Positions 47,819 to 56,418 of a DNA stretch of 64,000 nucleotides are shown piece by piece (positions within the stretch are counted from its first letter, which is position 1; each line of letters begins with the position of its first letter). A program made the position numbers and the translations under genes. The notes under the pieces are model-generated. The model worked only from the letters and a program-made list of their open reading frames with translations, did not search any database and was not told the origin of the DNA. Source of the DNA: Pseudomonas sp. A-RE-19 (GTDB taxonomy: Bacteria > Pseudomonadota > Gammaproteobacteria > Pseudomonadales > Pseudomonadaceae); the NCBI RefSeq assembly GCF_019956555.1, contig NZ_JAHBDQ010000002.1, forward strand, positions 142,538 through 206,537. Reading direction: 5' to 3'.

Positions 47819-48400
47819 TCAATGCCGATGCTGGCGGGTGACGCCGGCATCGAATTGCGCGACGATCTGCTGCCAGCCGGCACCGTTGAGCGCAGCGTCG
47901 GTGAGATCGTTCGGAGCAGGGAGGGCGCTGCCGCGGTTGAGCCAGATGTCCGGCGCCCAGTCGTCTTCAGCGGTCAAACGCATCAAAAACGAACCGGCAA
48001 CGGTTGGGCTCTGGCTCCGGCCGAAGTACGCCTTGGCGTTCAGCAACTGCCAGGCATGGCCGCCACGGCTGACAGAACTGGCGTCCTGGGCAAACGGTGC
48101 AAAGCCTTCATCGGCGAGAGTGGCGGGCGTGGGCAGCGCCTGTTGTTCCTGACGCAACAGATGAATTTCATCCAGCGTGACCCGCAGGTCGGCGTAAATA
48201 CCTTGCTCGGAGGCGCTCAGATCACGACGGGCATCCAGCTGATGGCTGCCCACGCTGCTCACCTCCTGAGCCTCGCCACGCCAGGCGACTACCGAGCCGG
48301 CAGCCGCCAGGATCATCAGGCACAACAGCAACACATAAAGGGTTTCATGGCCGGCACCGGCCGGGCGCACAACTTGGGTGGTGGGCGAGGTCATGCTCAT
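47819..48400 (-). CDS. fpvK: FpvK, inner-membrane helper
   Basis: A 193-residue protein with one N-terminal membrane helix (about residues 21-40, LYVLLLCLMILAAAGSVVAW) and a periplasmic part (DUF6162-like) with no recognisable catalytic motif. It is part of the fpvGHJK set; P. aeruginosa FpvJ and FpvK interact with FpvG and FpvH and affect iron release from pyoverdine. Two ATG codons start it within 2 codons (48400 and 48394). It is 2 bases after the fpvJ stop. Confidence 0.82.
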   Translation of the reverse strand: MSMTSPTTQVVRPAGAGHETLYVLLLCLMILAAAGSVVAWRGEAQEVSSVGSHQLDARRDLSASEQGIYADLRVTLDEIHLLRQEQQALPTPATLADEGFAPFAQDASSVSRGGHAWQLLNAKAYFGRSQSPTVAGSFLMRLTAEDDWAPDIWLNRGSALPAPNDLTDAALNGAGWQQIVAQFDAGVTRQHRH

Positions 48401-48402
48401 GT

Positions 48403-48723
48403 TCAGGGCGCCTCGATGTCGGCTTGGTCGATCTCGACGACATGGCCGGGACCGGCGTCGAACAGCACATAGAACTCAGAGCCGGGCTTCTTGAACGTCA
48501 GGGTCGAATCGGTGCCGAGTTTGCCCGGCACCAAAATGGTTTCGTCGTAGCCGATCACGTCCAGGGTCACTCCTGGCGCGCCGCTGCCGTCGGAAAAACC
48601 GCCGGTGCATTGAATCTGTTCGGCGTCGATGGCCTTGCATTCACACATCGGGTTGTGGGCCAGGGCGCTGGCGCTGAAGGCGGCGCAGAACATGAATAAA
48701 ACGGGGCGAAAAGCGTTGATCAT
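48403..48723 (-). CDS. fpvJ: FpvJ, small periplasmic protein
   Basis: A 106-residue exported protein. The signal peptide covers about residues 1-22, ending near ASALA. Three Cys follow (MCECKAIDAEQIQCTGGF), then a beta-rich domain (GAPGVTLDVIGYDETILVPG). Two spaced Cys pairs could bind metal, as expected of an FpvJ-type helper in the periplasm. The ATG at 48723 has AAGGAGG and overlaps the fpvH stop as ATGA. Confidence 0.83.
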   Translation of the reverse strand: MINAFRPVLFMFCAAFSASALAHNPMCECKAIDAEQIQCTGGFSDGSGAPGVTLDVIGYDETILVPGKLGTDSTLTFKKPGSEFYVLFDAGPGHVVEIDQADIEAP

Positions 48724-49262
48724 GGTTTGCCTCCTTGTTTGTTCAACCATGCGAGGGTGGCCGGGGATGCCTGGCTCAGGGGGATGGACGCTTGATGCAT
48801 GGCGCCGTCCCAGCCTTCCATGGTGATCCACAGCTCGGCATCGGTTTTGGTCTTTTCAGGCACCGGCAGCATCGCGCCCATGCGGTACGGCGTACCGAAG
48901 AAAATCACCCCGGCCGCGCGCAGGCTGCGGGGTTTGCCGATGCGCAGGTAAGTCGCCTTGACCTGATCGCGACAGCGCTCGCACAGCGTTGCGTTGAAGC
49001 CTTTCATGTAGCCGGCGGGGCCGGTCAATCGCGGCGCTTCGTTGCGCAGTTCGGCCAGTTGCAGGCTCCAGGGGCCGACCTGGATTTGGCCGATTTCCCG
49101 CTCCCCCAGTCCGCTGTCGCCGCGAAACAGCGAGGCGTCGGCAAAGTATTCAGGCATGAAGCCCAAAGGGATCAGCAGCAAGAAAATGTTGATGTGGAAG
49201 CGCCATTTGCGCCAGAGCAGGCTCGCCCGGGAAGGCTGCGGTGCAGTGATCGTCTTGCTCAC
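48720..49262 (-). CDS. fpvH: FpvH, membrane-anchored helper
   Basis: A 180-residue protein with one membrane helix near residues 23-40 (FHINIFLLLIPLGFM) and a periplasmic domain that contains a CERC motif (residues about 94-97). In P. aeruginosa FpvH is needed together with FpvC and FpvG for iron release from pyoverdine; its reaction is undefined. The start is GTG at 49262, overlapping the fpvG stop as GTGA. The end overlaps fpvJ by 4 bases. Confidence 0.85.
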   Translation of the reverse strand: MSKTITAPQPSRASLLWRKWRFHINIFLLLIPLGFMPEYFADASLFRGDSGLGEREIGQIQVGPWSLQLAELRNEAPRLTGPAGYMKGFNATLCERCRDQVKATYLRIGKPRSLRAAGVIFFGTPYRMGAMLPVPEKTKTDAELWITMEGWDGAMHQASIPLSQASPATLAWLNKQGGKP

Positions 49263-50464
49263 AGGTTGCCCTCCGGCGTCTGTTGGTTCATGACCGTTTG
49301 CGGTCTCGACACCGGGCGTGGGGCCTTGTTGCTGCGCTTGAACGCATTGGCGGTGGCCAGGGCGGTGCGTTTGGTCCAGATCAGCAACCCGCTGAGCACC
49401 ATCATGCTCAGCAACAAACCGAAGAAGAACCAGATCAGCTTGATCCAGATCCCGCCAAAATCACCGGTGTGCAACGGACGCATCGACTCGGTCACGAACT
49501 CCAGGCCGGTGCGATCGGTCAGCAGTCGCGTGCTGGCAATATCGCCGTTGTACGGGTTGACCTCGGCCGTCTGGAACATCAGCGGATACCAGCTTCGACC
49601 GCCGACCGAGAGGTGGCTGTAGGCGTTACCCGGCAGGGTGACGAAACTGGCGTCAAGTCCGGGGATTTGTTCCTGAGCGACCTTGATGGCCTGTTCCAGG
49701 CTGATCATCGGGGCCGGCTTGCCGGTGCTGGTCAACGGCACGCTTTCGCGCGAAACGACCGACACCACGGGTTCCGTGGTAATCGAAATCTGGTTATCGA
49801 ACAGAATCGCCTTGATCAGGAACCAGACACCGGTGATCGAGATCACCGCGATGAACCAGATCGACCAGATGCCGCTGAGCCGATGAAAGTCGCCCCAGAA
49901 AATCCGCGCGCCATGACGAATGCGCAGGGTCGGCCGGAAAAAGCCTTTCCAGAACCGTTTGTAGACCACCAGCCCGGTCACCAGCGACGCCAGCATCGGC
50001 AGCGCGAGGAACGACACCAGATACCAGCCCCAGCTGTAGCCGTTGGTGAACGGCACCAACCACCAGCCATGCAGTGCGCGGGTGAACGCCTTGAAATTGA
50101 ATGGTGGGGCAGTGCCCTGAATCACCCCGCTGTAGGGGTTCACGTAGACCGTCACCGAGCGTCCGTCCGGGTAAGTGACGTCCACGTCCAGGGCGAAATG
50201 CGACTCGTCGGGGCGACTGATGCCCTGGACCAGCGTCTGGGGTTCGGCCTTTTTGATGGCGGCGATGATCTCGTCGTAATTGAGCCGCGGCGCATCGTCC
50301 GAAGGCGGGCTGGCGCGCATTTGCGGGTTGGCCAGCCAGACGATTTCCTGACTGACCACCGCCAGCGTGCCGGTCACACAGACGATCAATACAAAGAACC
50401 AGATGGGCAGCGCCAGCCAGCCATGGACCAGAAACCAGAGTTTTGAGCGGGATTTCTTCGACAT
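49259..50464 (-). CDS. fpvG: Inner-membrane ferripyoverdine reductase FpvG
   Basis: PepSY-associated membrane protein of 401 residues, the first gene of fpvGHJKCDEF. Four membrane segments are visible: residues about 12-35 (LVHGWLALPIWFFVLIVCVTG), around 140-165, 190-215, and 345-370. Two PepSY-type periplasmic regions lie between (YDEIIAAIKKAEPQT; SLEQAIKVAQEQIPG). In P. aeruginosa FpvG reduces the iron in ferripyoverdine. The ATG at 50464 begins the typical MSKKSRSKLWFLVHG; the ribosome site is weak. I see no clear PvdS box upstream. Confidence 0.9.
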   Translation of the reverse strand: MSKKSRSKLWFLVHGWLALPIWFFVLIVCVTGTLAVVSQEIVWLANPQMRASPPSDDAPRLNYDEIIAAIKKAEPQTLVQGISRPDESHFALDVDVTYPDGRSVTVYVNPYSGVIQGTAPPFNFKAFTRALHGWWLVPFTNGYSWGWYLVSFLALPMLASLVTGLVVYKRFWKGFFRPTLRIRHGARIFWGDFHRLSGIWSIWFIAVISITGVWFLIKAILFDNQISITTEPVVSVVSRESVPLTSTGKPAPMISLEQAIKVAQEQIPGLDASFVTLPGNAYSHLSVGGRSWYPLMFQTAEVNPYNGDIASTRLLTDRTGLEFVTESMRPLHTGDFGGIWIKLIWFFFGLLLSMMVLSGLLIWTKRTALATANAFKRSNKAPRPVSRPQTVMNQQTPEGNL

Positions 50465-50818
50465 GATTAAAGGTCTTGTTTCGATGAGAGGACCTCTGCT
50501 GCGGGCTTCCCAGCGTTGCGGTCCATGAAAGGTCCGGCCGTGGCTTTTGCCTACGCGACCGACTGCATCTAAATAAGACGTATGAGCATCGGAAATCCCG
50601 AAAGGGGATATGAAAGTAAATGTTTCGTGTTTCTGTCTTGGGTGGGTTTGCTCGTGAATGGGGCCTGACAGTCGACATTGAAGTTGAATGTAATGGCCCC
50701 ATCGCGAGCAGGCTCGCTCCCACACTGGATCGGCGGCGTACACATAATGTGCGTTCAACACCGATCAACTGTGGAAGCGAGCCTGCTCGCGATGGGGCCG
50801 GATCGGACACTGAAGCCC
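50465..50818. other. Intergenic stretch upstream of fpvG
   Basis: It contains a REPIN (50695-50799) and the fpvG promoter. I looked for the PvdS box (TAAAT-N16/17-CGT) on the minus strand and did not find one. Confidence 0.45.
50695..50799. repeat. REPIN (30-bp arms, one mismatch)
   Basis: Arms 50695-50724 and 50770-50799 differ at one base (GTGGGAGC versus GTGGAAGC), with a 45-base centre. It lies between fpvG and the VOC gene. Confidence 0.92.
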
Positions 50819-51277
50819 TCAACCCTGCTTAAACATCTCCTTGGCCCGCTGTTCGATCTGTTCCTGAGTCAAATCCTCCTTACGCGTGGCCAGAAACCAC
50901 AAATGCCCGTAGGGATCCTTCAAGGTCCCCGAACGGTCGCCATAAAACTGATCCTTGACCTCGGACACCACCGTGGCGCCAGCATCGATGGCCTGTTTAT
51001 AGGACTTGTCCACATCGTTTACATACAGATGCAGCCCCACGGACGGCGACTTGTCCGGGTTGCTCAATGGACCCTGGTCGCAGGGTGTGCCAAGCATGAT
51101 CGGGCAGTCGCCGATACGCAGTTCGGCATGCCCGATGCCGCCATCGGGCATGGCCAGGCGCATGACTTCGGTGGCGCCAAAGGCTTTCTTGTAGAAGTCG
51201 ATGGCTTCGGCAGCTTTTTGAATGCCCAGATAAGGGGTGATGCTGTGATAACCCTCTGGAATAGGTTTGACGCTCAT
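50819..51277 (-). CDS. VOC-superfamily (PhnB/glyoxalase-like) protein
   Basis: A 152-residue cytoplasmic vicinal-oxygen-chelate protein. Two beta-alpha-beta-beta-beta modules can be seen: ITPYLGIQKAAEAIDFYKKAFGA at the start and VGLHLYVNDVDKSYKQAIDAGA in the second half, closing RSGTLKDPYGHLWFLATRKEDLT. That pattern is the PhnB-like branch; catalytic function is unproven and the ligands for a metal are not obvious. AAGGAG lies before the ATG. It is monocistronic, between two REPINs. Confidence 0.82.
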   Translation of the reverse strand: MSVKPIPEGYHSITPYLGIQKAAEAIDFYKKAFGATEVMRLAMPDGGIGHAELRIGDCPIMLGTPCDQGPLSNPDKSPSVGLHLYVNDVDKSYKQAIDAGATVVSEVKDQFYGDRSGTLKDPYGHLWFLATRKEDLTQEQIEQRAKEMFKQG

Positions 51278-51439
51278 GACGGTTCTCCTTTTATTGTGGG
51301 GTTAAGGTGTTCCTTCGCCGATTTCCGGTCGAATAACTATAGGTCAGCCCCTTCCCCGTAACCGAGTGCCCGACGAGCAGCAGTGCCATCGTTCAGCTAT
51401 CAATCGAGCATCTAAATCCTCGTCGACTGACAGGACGCC

Positions 51440-51532
51440 TTCGCGAGCAAGCCCGCTCCCACAGGAAATCTCCACTGATTACAAAATTTGCATTCGACGC
51501 CGATCAAATGTGGGAGCGAGCCTGCTCGCGAT
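51440..51532. repeat. REPIN between the VOC gene and soxR
   Basis: Arms 51440-51465 (TTCGCGAGCAAGCCCGCTCCCACAGG type) and 51509-51532 are related but differ in a few bases, so this is an older or recombinant pair. Confidence 0.86.
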
Positions 51533-51542
51533 AGCCGCGCCG

Positions 51543-52010
51543 CTATTCCCGATCAACCCCCGACTCAAGCAACTGCGCCCCCGGCCCGCGTTCCCCGAGC
51601 ACATCTCCAAAGTTACGCAGCGGACACGCCTCCATCGACAAACACCCGCACCCGATGCAGCCATTGAGCCTGTCCCGTAGCAGGGTCAGTTGATTGATCC
51701 GCTCATCCAGATCCCGACTCCACTGTGCCGACAGCACTTTCCAGTCCGCCGCTGTCGGTGCACGGTTGTCCGGCAGGGATTTGAGGGCCTCGCCAATCTC
51801 CGCCAACGGAATCCCCAGGCGCTGGGCCACTTTGATCAGCGCCACCCGGCGCAACACTTCCCGCGGATAACGCCGCTGATTGCCCTGATTGCGATTGCTT
51901 TTGATCAGCCCTTTGGATTCATAGAAGTGCAACGCCGTGACCGCCACACCGCTGCGGGCGGCCACTTGGCCGACGGTCAGTTCTTTATGCAGGTTTTGCG
52001 AGGTGATCAT
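51543..52010 (-). CDS. soxR: Redox-sensing MerR-family activator SoxR
   Basis: A 155-residue MerR-type activator. It has an N-terminal winged helix (residues about 10-55; [25 protein letters not shown]), a dimerisation helix, and the [2Fe-2S] ligands [14 protein letters not shown] (about residues 117-130), diagnostic for SoxR. In pseudomonads it responds to redox-active compounds such as phenazines and drives a small regulon, not soxS. The ATG at 52010 has GGGG at distance. The SoxR-box promoter of the divergent monooxygenase gene lies in the 94-base gap. Confidence 0.95.
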   Translation of the reverse strand: MITSQNLHKELTVGQVAARSGVAVTALHFYESKGLIKSNRNQGNQRRYPREVLRRVALIKVAQRLGIPLAEIGEALKSLPDNRAPTAADWKVLSAQWSRDLDERINQLTLLRDRLNGCIGCGCLSMEACPLRNFGDVLGERGPGAQLLESGVDRE

Positions 52011-52024
52011 TTAAAAAATGCCCC

Positions 52025-52055
52025 TTGACCTCTAGTTAGCTCGAGGTTTTACCCT
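52025..52055 (+). promoter_or_regulatory. SoxR box in a 19-bp-spacer promoter
   Basis: The SoxR box CCTCTAGTTAGCTCGAGG (52029-52046) matches 15 of 18 bases of CCTCAAGTTAACTTGAGG. It lies between -35 TTGACC (52025-52030) and -10 TACCCT (52050-52055), whose 19-bp spacer is the overlong one that MerR-family activators realign. Confidence 0.88.
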
Positions 52056-52104
52056 GCAGGCCTTCGGGTCGCAAGATCCGGCTTACAGTGAGTGGGGACT
52101 ATTC

Positions 52105-52470
52105 ATGCACGCGCCAGAGAAGAATCGCAGCTTCACCCAACTGATCGAATTCGAGATCCAACCCCATCAACAGACCGCGCTGGTGTCGGCGCTGTCGGCA
52201 CACACCGAACGTCTGGCCCAGGGCTACCCGGGCTTTCTGAGTGCCAGTATCCAGGTCAGCGACGATGGCCGGCGGGTGCTCAATTACCTGCAATGGCAAT
52301 CCCGCGAAGCAGGGGAGGCCGCCTTTCAGAGCTTTGAAAGCGGCGAGCAGGATTTCTGGCAGCTGATTCGCGCCCACCAGGCTAGAACCGTCACCTTCGG
52401 TTCATTCCAGGTGCTGCATAGCCTGGCGCTTAGCCATGATCACGCGCTGCACTGCACACTGATCGGCTAG
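52105..52470 (+). CDS. ABM-family monooxygenase of the SoxR regulon
   Basis: A 121-residue antibiotic-biosynthesis-monooxygenase (ABM) family protein with the ferredoxin-like fold: a first strand FTQLIEFEIQPH, a helix ALVSALSAHTERLAQGYPGF, strands SIQVSDDGRRVLNYLQW, and AAFQSFESG. Such proteins oxidise quinone-like compounds. P. aeruginosa has an equivalent gene (PA2274) beside soxR that SoxR activates; the same layout and the SoxR promoter here support that role. The stop codon shares the palindrome CTAG (52467-52470) with the stop of the convergent sfnR gene. Confidence 0.86.
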   Translation: MHAPEKNRSFTQLIEFEIQPHQQTALVSALSAHTERLAQGYPGFLSASIQVSDDGRRVLNYLQWQSREAGEAAFQSFESGEQDFWQLIRAHQARTVTFGSFQVLHSLALSHDHALHCTLIG

Positions 52471-53570
52471 ATCGACAACTGCATCAAACGCTCGCCCTGC
52501 AGATTTTCCGTCGGCCGGCGTTTGTTCACCGCCAGTTCGCCGATCTTGATCAGCCGGGTTCGGGTTACGTTGCGGCTCAGCCCCAGCAGCGCGGCAGTGT
52601 GCACCTGGTTGTAGTGGCTGAAGCGATAGGCTGCCCGCAACAACGCATCTTCGACTTTCTCGTGCAGCGCGCCGGCCTGTTCCTCGAAGAGCTTTTGGAA
52701 GGCCCGATCGAGCAAGGCTTCCGGTGAGTCGTCGACGTTGGCTTGATAGTCGTCCTGACGCTCGATGCGCATGTTCGACAGGCGCAAATCATCGCGTTCG
52801 ATCACACCGTTGCGGCAAATCAACAGGGTGTGGTGAATGACGTTTTCCAGTTCGCGGATGTTGCCCGGCCAACTGTAACTGCGCAGTTTGTGCTCGGCCT
52901 CTTTGCTGATGGTGATGCTGCCGTAACCCAGGCGCTGGCTGTAGGCTTCAATGAAATGCCGGGTCAGTGGCAGGATATCGCCGGGACGCTCACGCAACGG
53001 GCTCAGTTCCAGGCTGACCACGTCGAGGCGGTAATACAGGTCCTCGCGAAAGTGCCCGGCATTAATGGCTTTCTCCAGTTGCACGTTGGTTGCCGCCAGC
53101 ACTCGCACATTGATGGGAATGCTCTTGCGCGACCCCAGACGCACCACTTCGCGCTCCTGCAATACACGCAGCAGTTTCACTTGAATCGCCATTGGCAGAT
53201 CGCCAATTTCGTCAAGAAACAAAGTCCCGCCATCGGCCTCTTCGAACCAGCCGGCCTTGGCGCTCAGCGCTCCGGTGAAGGCACCTTTTTCATGGCCGAA
53301 CAGCTCGGCCTCCACCAGCGATTCGGAGAAGGCGCCGCAGTTCACCGCCACAAACGGGCGGTTGCGGCGGGCGCTGAGGTTGTGGATATGCCGCGCCACC
53401 AGTTCCTTGCCGGTGCCGGTTTCGCCAATGATCAGCACGCTGGCTTCACTCGGCGCGACCTGCTGCAAGTGCGCGAGCAGGGCCTGGGATTTCGGGTCTT
53501 CGAACACCTGCGCCGTGGCGCGGATCGAGGTGGCCAGGGCGGGCGAGGGCGGTAAGGTCAGCAGTTGCAT
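52467..53570 (-). CDS. sfnR: Sigma-54-dependent activator SfnR
   Basis: A 367-residue enhancer-binding protein with no N-terminal receiver domain. It has an AAA+ sigma-54 interaction domain (about residues 30-255; Walker [17 protein letters not shown] loop in [11 protein letters not shown], Walker [11 protein letters not shown], arginine finger region, [11 protein letters not shown]), then a Fis-like HTH ([20 protein letters not shown]). SfnR-type regulators are made under sulfate limitation and switch on sulfone and sulfonate genes. It lies last in the msuE-msuD-msuC-sfnR order, and a sigma-54 promoter is present before msuE. Confidence 0.88.
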   Translation of the reverse strand: MQLLTLPPSPALATSIRATAQVFEDPKSQALLAHLQQVAPSEASVLIIGETGTGKELVARHIHNLSARRNRPFVAVNCGAFSESLVEAELFGHEKGAFTGALSAKAGWFEEADGGTLFLDEIGDLPMAIQVKLLRVLQEREVVRLGSRKSIPINVRVLAATNVQLEKAINAGHFREDLYYRLDVVSLELSPLRERPGDILPLTRHFIEAYSQRLGYGSITISKEAEHKLRSYSWPGNIRELENVIHHTLLICRNGVIERDDLRLSNMRIERQDDYQANVDDSPEALLDRAFQKLFEEQAGALHEKVEDALLRAAYRFSHYNQVHTAALLGLSRNVTRTRLIKIGELAVNKRRPTENLQGERLMQLSI

Positions 53571-53594
53571 GGGGCAGGCTCCATGAGTTGAAAG

Positions 53595-54142
53595 CTATGA
53601 ATAGAAGGTCGGCGTCGGCAGGGACTGGTTCAGTGCCCAGTCACCCAGTTCATGGAGTTTGTAATCCAGCGGATCGTGCAGGGTTTGCGTGCGCAGATTG
53701 CGCCAGTGACGGTCCAGTCGCAGTGAGGCATGCGTCGAGCGGGCGCCGGTCACTTCGAACAGGCGGCTGCACAGCTCCAGACCGTTGCGGGTCGCGGCGA
53801 CCTTGGCGGTGGCGATGGCGGTGGCCAGATGTCCGCGTTCCTCGTCGCTCAGATTCGGACCCTTGGCCCAAGCCTTGTCGAGCGATTCGGCGGCGCGTTG
53901 CAACTGTCGACCTTGGCGAACTCGCGCACGATGTTCAGGGTTTCACTCCAGCTGGCGCCAAGGCCGCCGTACCGGACAGGAATGCTTGAAACGATCAGGC
54001 CGCTGTGGCGCAAGGCGTCACGTTCGGCTTTCGGCGTACCGCCGCGTTCATCGCGCTCGACGGCGGTCAGGGCAAACCCGGCAGCCAGCTGGCGAGCGAT
54101 CTGCAAGGGAGACAACGGAGCGCTTAGTGGCTTGGCAGTCAC
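53595..54142 (-). pseudogene. msuC: msuC, internally deleted
   Basis: Remnant of an acyl-CoA-dehydrogenase-like FMNH2-dependent monooxygenase of the MsuC/SfnC type (usually near 400 residues), which converts methanesulfinate to methanesulfonate. The N-terminal 80 residues (SGLIVSSIPVRYGGLGASWS) start at a GTG (54142) with AAGGAA. Then the frame changes at about 53901-53906 (GTCGACAG joined to TTGCAACGC), and the C-terminal 104 residues (QRAAESLDKAWAKGPNLSDE to the TAG at 53595) run in another frame. About 210 middle residues are missing, so this is an internal deletion with frameshift, not just one lost base. The flanking genes are intact. Confidence 0.85.
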
Positions 54143-54171
54143 GCAGGTGTTCCTTTTTTCAAGCGGACAAC

Positions 54172-54262
54172 CGTAGGAGCTGCCGAAGGCTGCGATCTTT
54201 TGATCTTGATCTTCAGTGACCTCTCGGGCCTCAAAAGATCGCAGCCTTCGGCAGCTCCTACG
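54172..54262. repeat. Type-2 REPIN (32-bp perfect arms)
   Basis: Arms 54172-54203 and 54231-54262 are perfect inverted copies of the GTAGGAGCTGCCGAAGG class. It lies inside the msu operon, between msuD and the msuC remnant. Confidence 0.95.
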
Positions 54263-54277
54263 GGACCGGGGTCATGA

Positions 54278-55423
54278 TCAGGCTTTGGCGTGAGCCGGCA
54301 GCACATCATTGGCGATCATTTCGCCAAACGGCCCGGTGAGGTTGGTGACGCCACGTCCGGCCAGGCTGGCATACGGCTCGGGCAGCAGCGGGAACACCAG
54401 TTCGGCAAAGCGATAAGCTTCTTCAAGGTGTGGGTAGCCGGAGAAGATGAAACTCTCAATCCCGAGGTCCGCGTACTCCTTGATCCGCGCCGCCACTTGC
54501 TGCGGGTCGCCCACCAGCGCAGTCCCGGCACCGCCGCGCACCAGACCGACACCGGCCCAGAGGTTGGGCGAAATCTCCAGATTGTCGCGACGGCCGTCAT
54601 GCAACGCAGCCATGCGTCGCTGGCCTTCGGAGTCGAAGCGCGAGAACGACTTCTGCGCCGCCGCGATGGTCTCGTCGCTGATGTGCTCGATGAGTTTGTC
54701 GGCGGCTTTCCAGGCCGCTTCGGCGGTTTCACGGACGATCACATGCAGGCGAATCCCGAACTTCACCGTACGACCGTTTCGCGCCGCGCGCTCTCGCACA
54801 TCGGCGAGTTTTTCAGCCACGGCGGCGGGTGGTTCGCCCCACGTCAGGTAAACGTCGACCTGCTCGGCAGCCAGATCATGAGCGGCCTCGGAGGAGCCAC
54901 CGAAATACAGTGGCGGATAAGGTTTCTGCACCGGTGGGTACAGCGCTTTGGCATTCTGCACCCGTAGGTGTTTACCTTCGAAATCCACCGATTCACCTTG
55001 CAGCACCCGCCGCCAGATCTTCAGGAATTCATCGGTGACTTCGTAGCGCTCGCTGTGATCGAGAAAACTGCCATCGCCACGGTTTTCATCCGGGTCGCCG
55101 CCGGTCACCACGTTGATCAGCAAACGGCCGCCGGACAGTCGATCCAGGGTCGCGGCCATGCGTGCCGAGACTGTCGGCGAAATAATCCCCGGACGGATCG
55201 CGACCAGATACCGCAGGCGTTCGGTCAACGGCACCAGGGCCGAGGCGATCACCCACGAGTCCTCGCAGGAGCGTCCGGTGGGAATCAGCACGCCGTGGTA
55301 ACCCAGACTGTCGGCAGCCTGGGCCACTTGTTTCAAATAGTTGAGGGTCACCGGGCGCGCGCCCTGAGTGGTGCCCAGGTAATGGCCATCGCCGTGGGTC
55401 GGCAGAAACCAGAAAACATCCAT
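54278..55423 (-). CDS. msuD: FMNH2-dependent methanesulfonate monooxygenase MsuD
   Basis: A 381-residue SsuD-like flavin monooxygenase that cleaves methanesulfonate to sulfite and formaldehyde with FMNH2 and O2. Bacterial luciferase-fold motifs are clear: [46 protein letters not shown], and [13 protein letters not shown]. SfnG and SsuD are close relatives; the assignment to MsuD rests on the gene order msuE-msuD-msuC-sfnR, and SsuD activity cannot be excluded. AAGGA overlaps the msuE stop, 10 bases away. A type-2 REPIN follows. Confidence 0.85.
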   Translation of the reverse strand: MDVFWFLPTHGDGHYLGTTQGARPVTLNYLKQVAQAADSLGYHGVLIPTGRSCEDSWVIASALVPLTERLRYLVAIRPGIISPTVSARMAATLDRLSGGRLLINVVTGGDPDENRGDGSFLDHSERYEVTDEFLKIWRRVLQGESVDFEGKHLRVQNAKALYPPVQKPYPPLYFGGSSEAAHDLAAEQVDVYLTWGEPPAAVAEKLADVRERAARNGRTVKFGIRLHVIVRETAEAAWKAADKLIEHISDETIAAAQKSFSRFDSEGQRRMAALHDGRRDNLEISPNLWAGVGLVRGGAGTALVGDPQQVAARIKEYADLGIESFIFSGYPHLEEAYRFAELVFPLLPEPYASLAGRGVTNLTGPFGEMIANDVLPAHAKA

Positions 55424-55433
55424 GAAGAGATCC

Positions 55434-55997
55434 TTAAGCGATTTTCAGCAGATTTTTGGGGTGCACGCCGAACAACGGCGCCGCGCGTTCTGCAGCAAGA
55501 CGAATGCGGGCCTTCAAGGGCTCACTGGTTATTTGATAATTGGAGAAGTCGGCTTCGGTGGCGTACACGCCAATCGGCAAGGTCAGGGCCTGGAAGAAAC
55601 TGAACAGCGGCCGCAACTGATGATCGAGCACCAGCGCGTGACGTTCGCTACCCCCGGTGGCCGCCAACAACACTGGGGTGTCGATCAGCGCGTTGAGGTC
55701 GATCAGGTCGAACAGGTGCTTGAGCAGGCCTGGGTAGGAATCGCGATAAACCGGCGCAGCGACAATCAGCAGATCGGCGCTTTCGATTGCTTGCAGCTCG
55801 GCTTCGATGTCGGCGCTCAGTTCCTGGCGTGACAGTGCCGCTCCGAGTGGTCGGGCGATATTGCCCAGTTCGATCAACGTGCTCTCGATCGGCAGCTGCT
55901 CGGCCAGTTCGGCCAACAGCGCTTGGGTCAGCACCAAGGTGCGAGACGGGCGCCAGGTACCGCCGGAGAGGGCAACGACTTTCAATGTGCGCGACAT
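55434..55997 (-). CDS. msuE: NADH-dependent FMN reductase MsuE
   Basis: A 187-residue flavodoxin-fold FMN reductase that supplies FMNH2 to MsuD and Msu[16 protein letters not shown] (phosphate loop), [20 protein letters not shown], and [23 protein letters not shown] are typical of SsuE/MsuE. AAGGAA is 7 bases before the ATG. A sigma-54 promoter at 56064-56079 begins the operon, giving a leader of about 55 bases. Confidence 0.9.
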   Translation of the reverse strand: MSRTLKVVALSGGTWRPSRTLVLTQALLAELAEQLPIESTLIELGNIARPLGAALSRQELSADIEAELQAIESADLLIVAAPVYRDSYPGLLKHLFDLIDLNALIDTPVLLAATGGSERHALVLDHQLRPLFSFFQALTLPIGVYATEADFSNYQITSEPLKARIRLAAERAAPLFGVHPKNLLKIA

Positions 55998-56063
55998 GAT
56001 CAGTTCCTTTTTAAACAGTTGCTGTGGAAGCAGTGAGTAGTCACCGGGGTTATTCCCCTCCTC

Positions 56064-56079
56064 AGCAAGAGCTGTACCA
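56064..56079 (-). promoter_or_regulatory. Sigma-54 promoter of msuE
   Basis: On the minus strand it reads TGGTACAGCTCTTGCT: TGG at -24, the exact 10-bp GG-GC spacing, and TTGCT at -12, against the consensus TGGCAC-N5-TTGCA/T. It sits 67 bases before the msuE ATG. Confidence 0.85.
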
Positions 56080-56293
56080 ATCCCTGGGAGCCCCGTTTTC
56101 CGTGGCTTTCAGCGCGTTGGCTGGTAAACGCTGTTCGATTTGACGGGGTGTTTGTTGAATGACTATTGCCAGGCAAACAGTTGCGTGAGCAACAGTGCGT
56201 GAAGCGACGAAGTTGTTTATAAAGGTTCTCTTATATTCCGTAAAAGATCGTAAATTAATATTTATATGCAATTTGGAAATATAAAGCTGATAT

Positions 56294-56322
56294 AGGCGCT
56301 GCCGAACGCTGCGATCTTTTGA
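56294..56322 (+). repeat. Solo type-2 REP half
   Basis: AGGCGCTGCCGAACGCTGCG...TTTTGA is one arm of the type-2 REPIN with two changes; no second arm follows. It is probably a decayed REPIN. Confidence 0.75.
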
Positions 56323-56418
56323 TCCGATACCCACTATCGAGAACGTTGATTTCTACCCTTCGAGCGGCGCGGGTAGCCTGTGTTCATTGCCCCGAACCCA
56401 GATATCCGGACGCCCGAA

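Larger units (their letters stand above)
55998..56418. other. Intergenic stretch upstream of msuE
   Basis: Holds the msuE sigma-54 promoter, an AT-rich block (about 56140-56290) that could contain the enhancer site for SfnR, and a solo type-2 REP half. A 90-codon open frame across it on the minus strand is AT-driven and unlike any protein I know. Confidence 0.45.

Noticed and set aside
50464..50620. PvdS box upstream of fpvG
   Set aside because: TAAAT motifs occur only on the plus strand, pointing away, and the CGT spacing does not fit.
56062..56334. 90-codon open frame on the minus strand upstream of msuE
   Set aside because: It covers the sigma-54 promoter and an AT-rich block; codon pattern is not Pseudomonas-like and no family is recognised.
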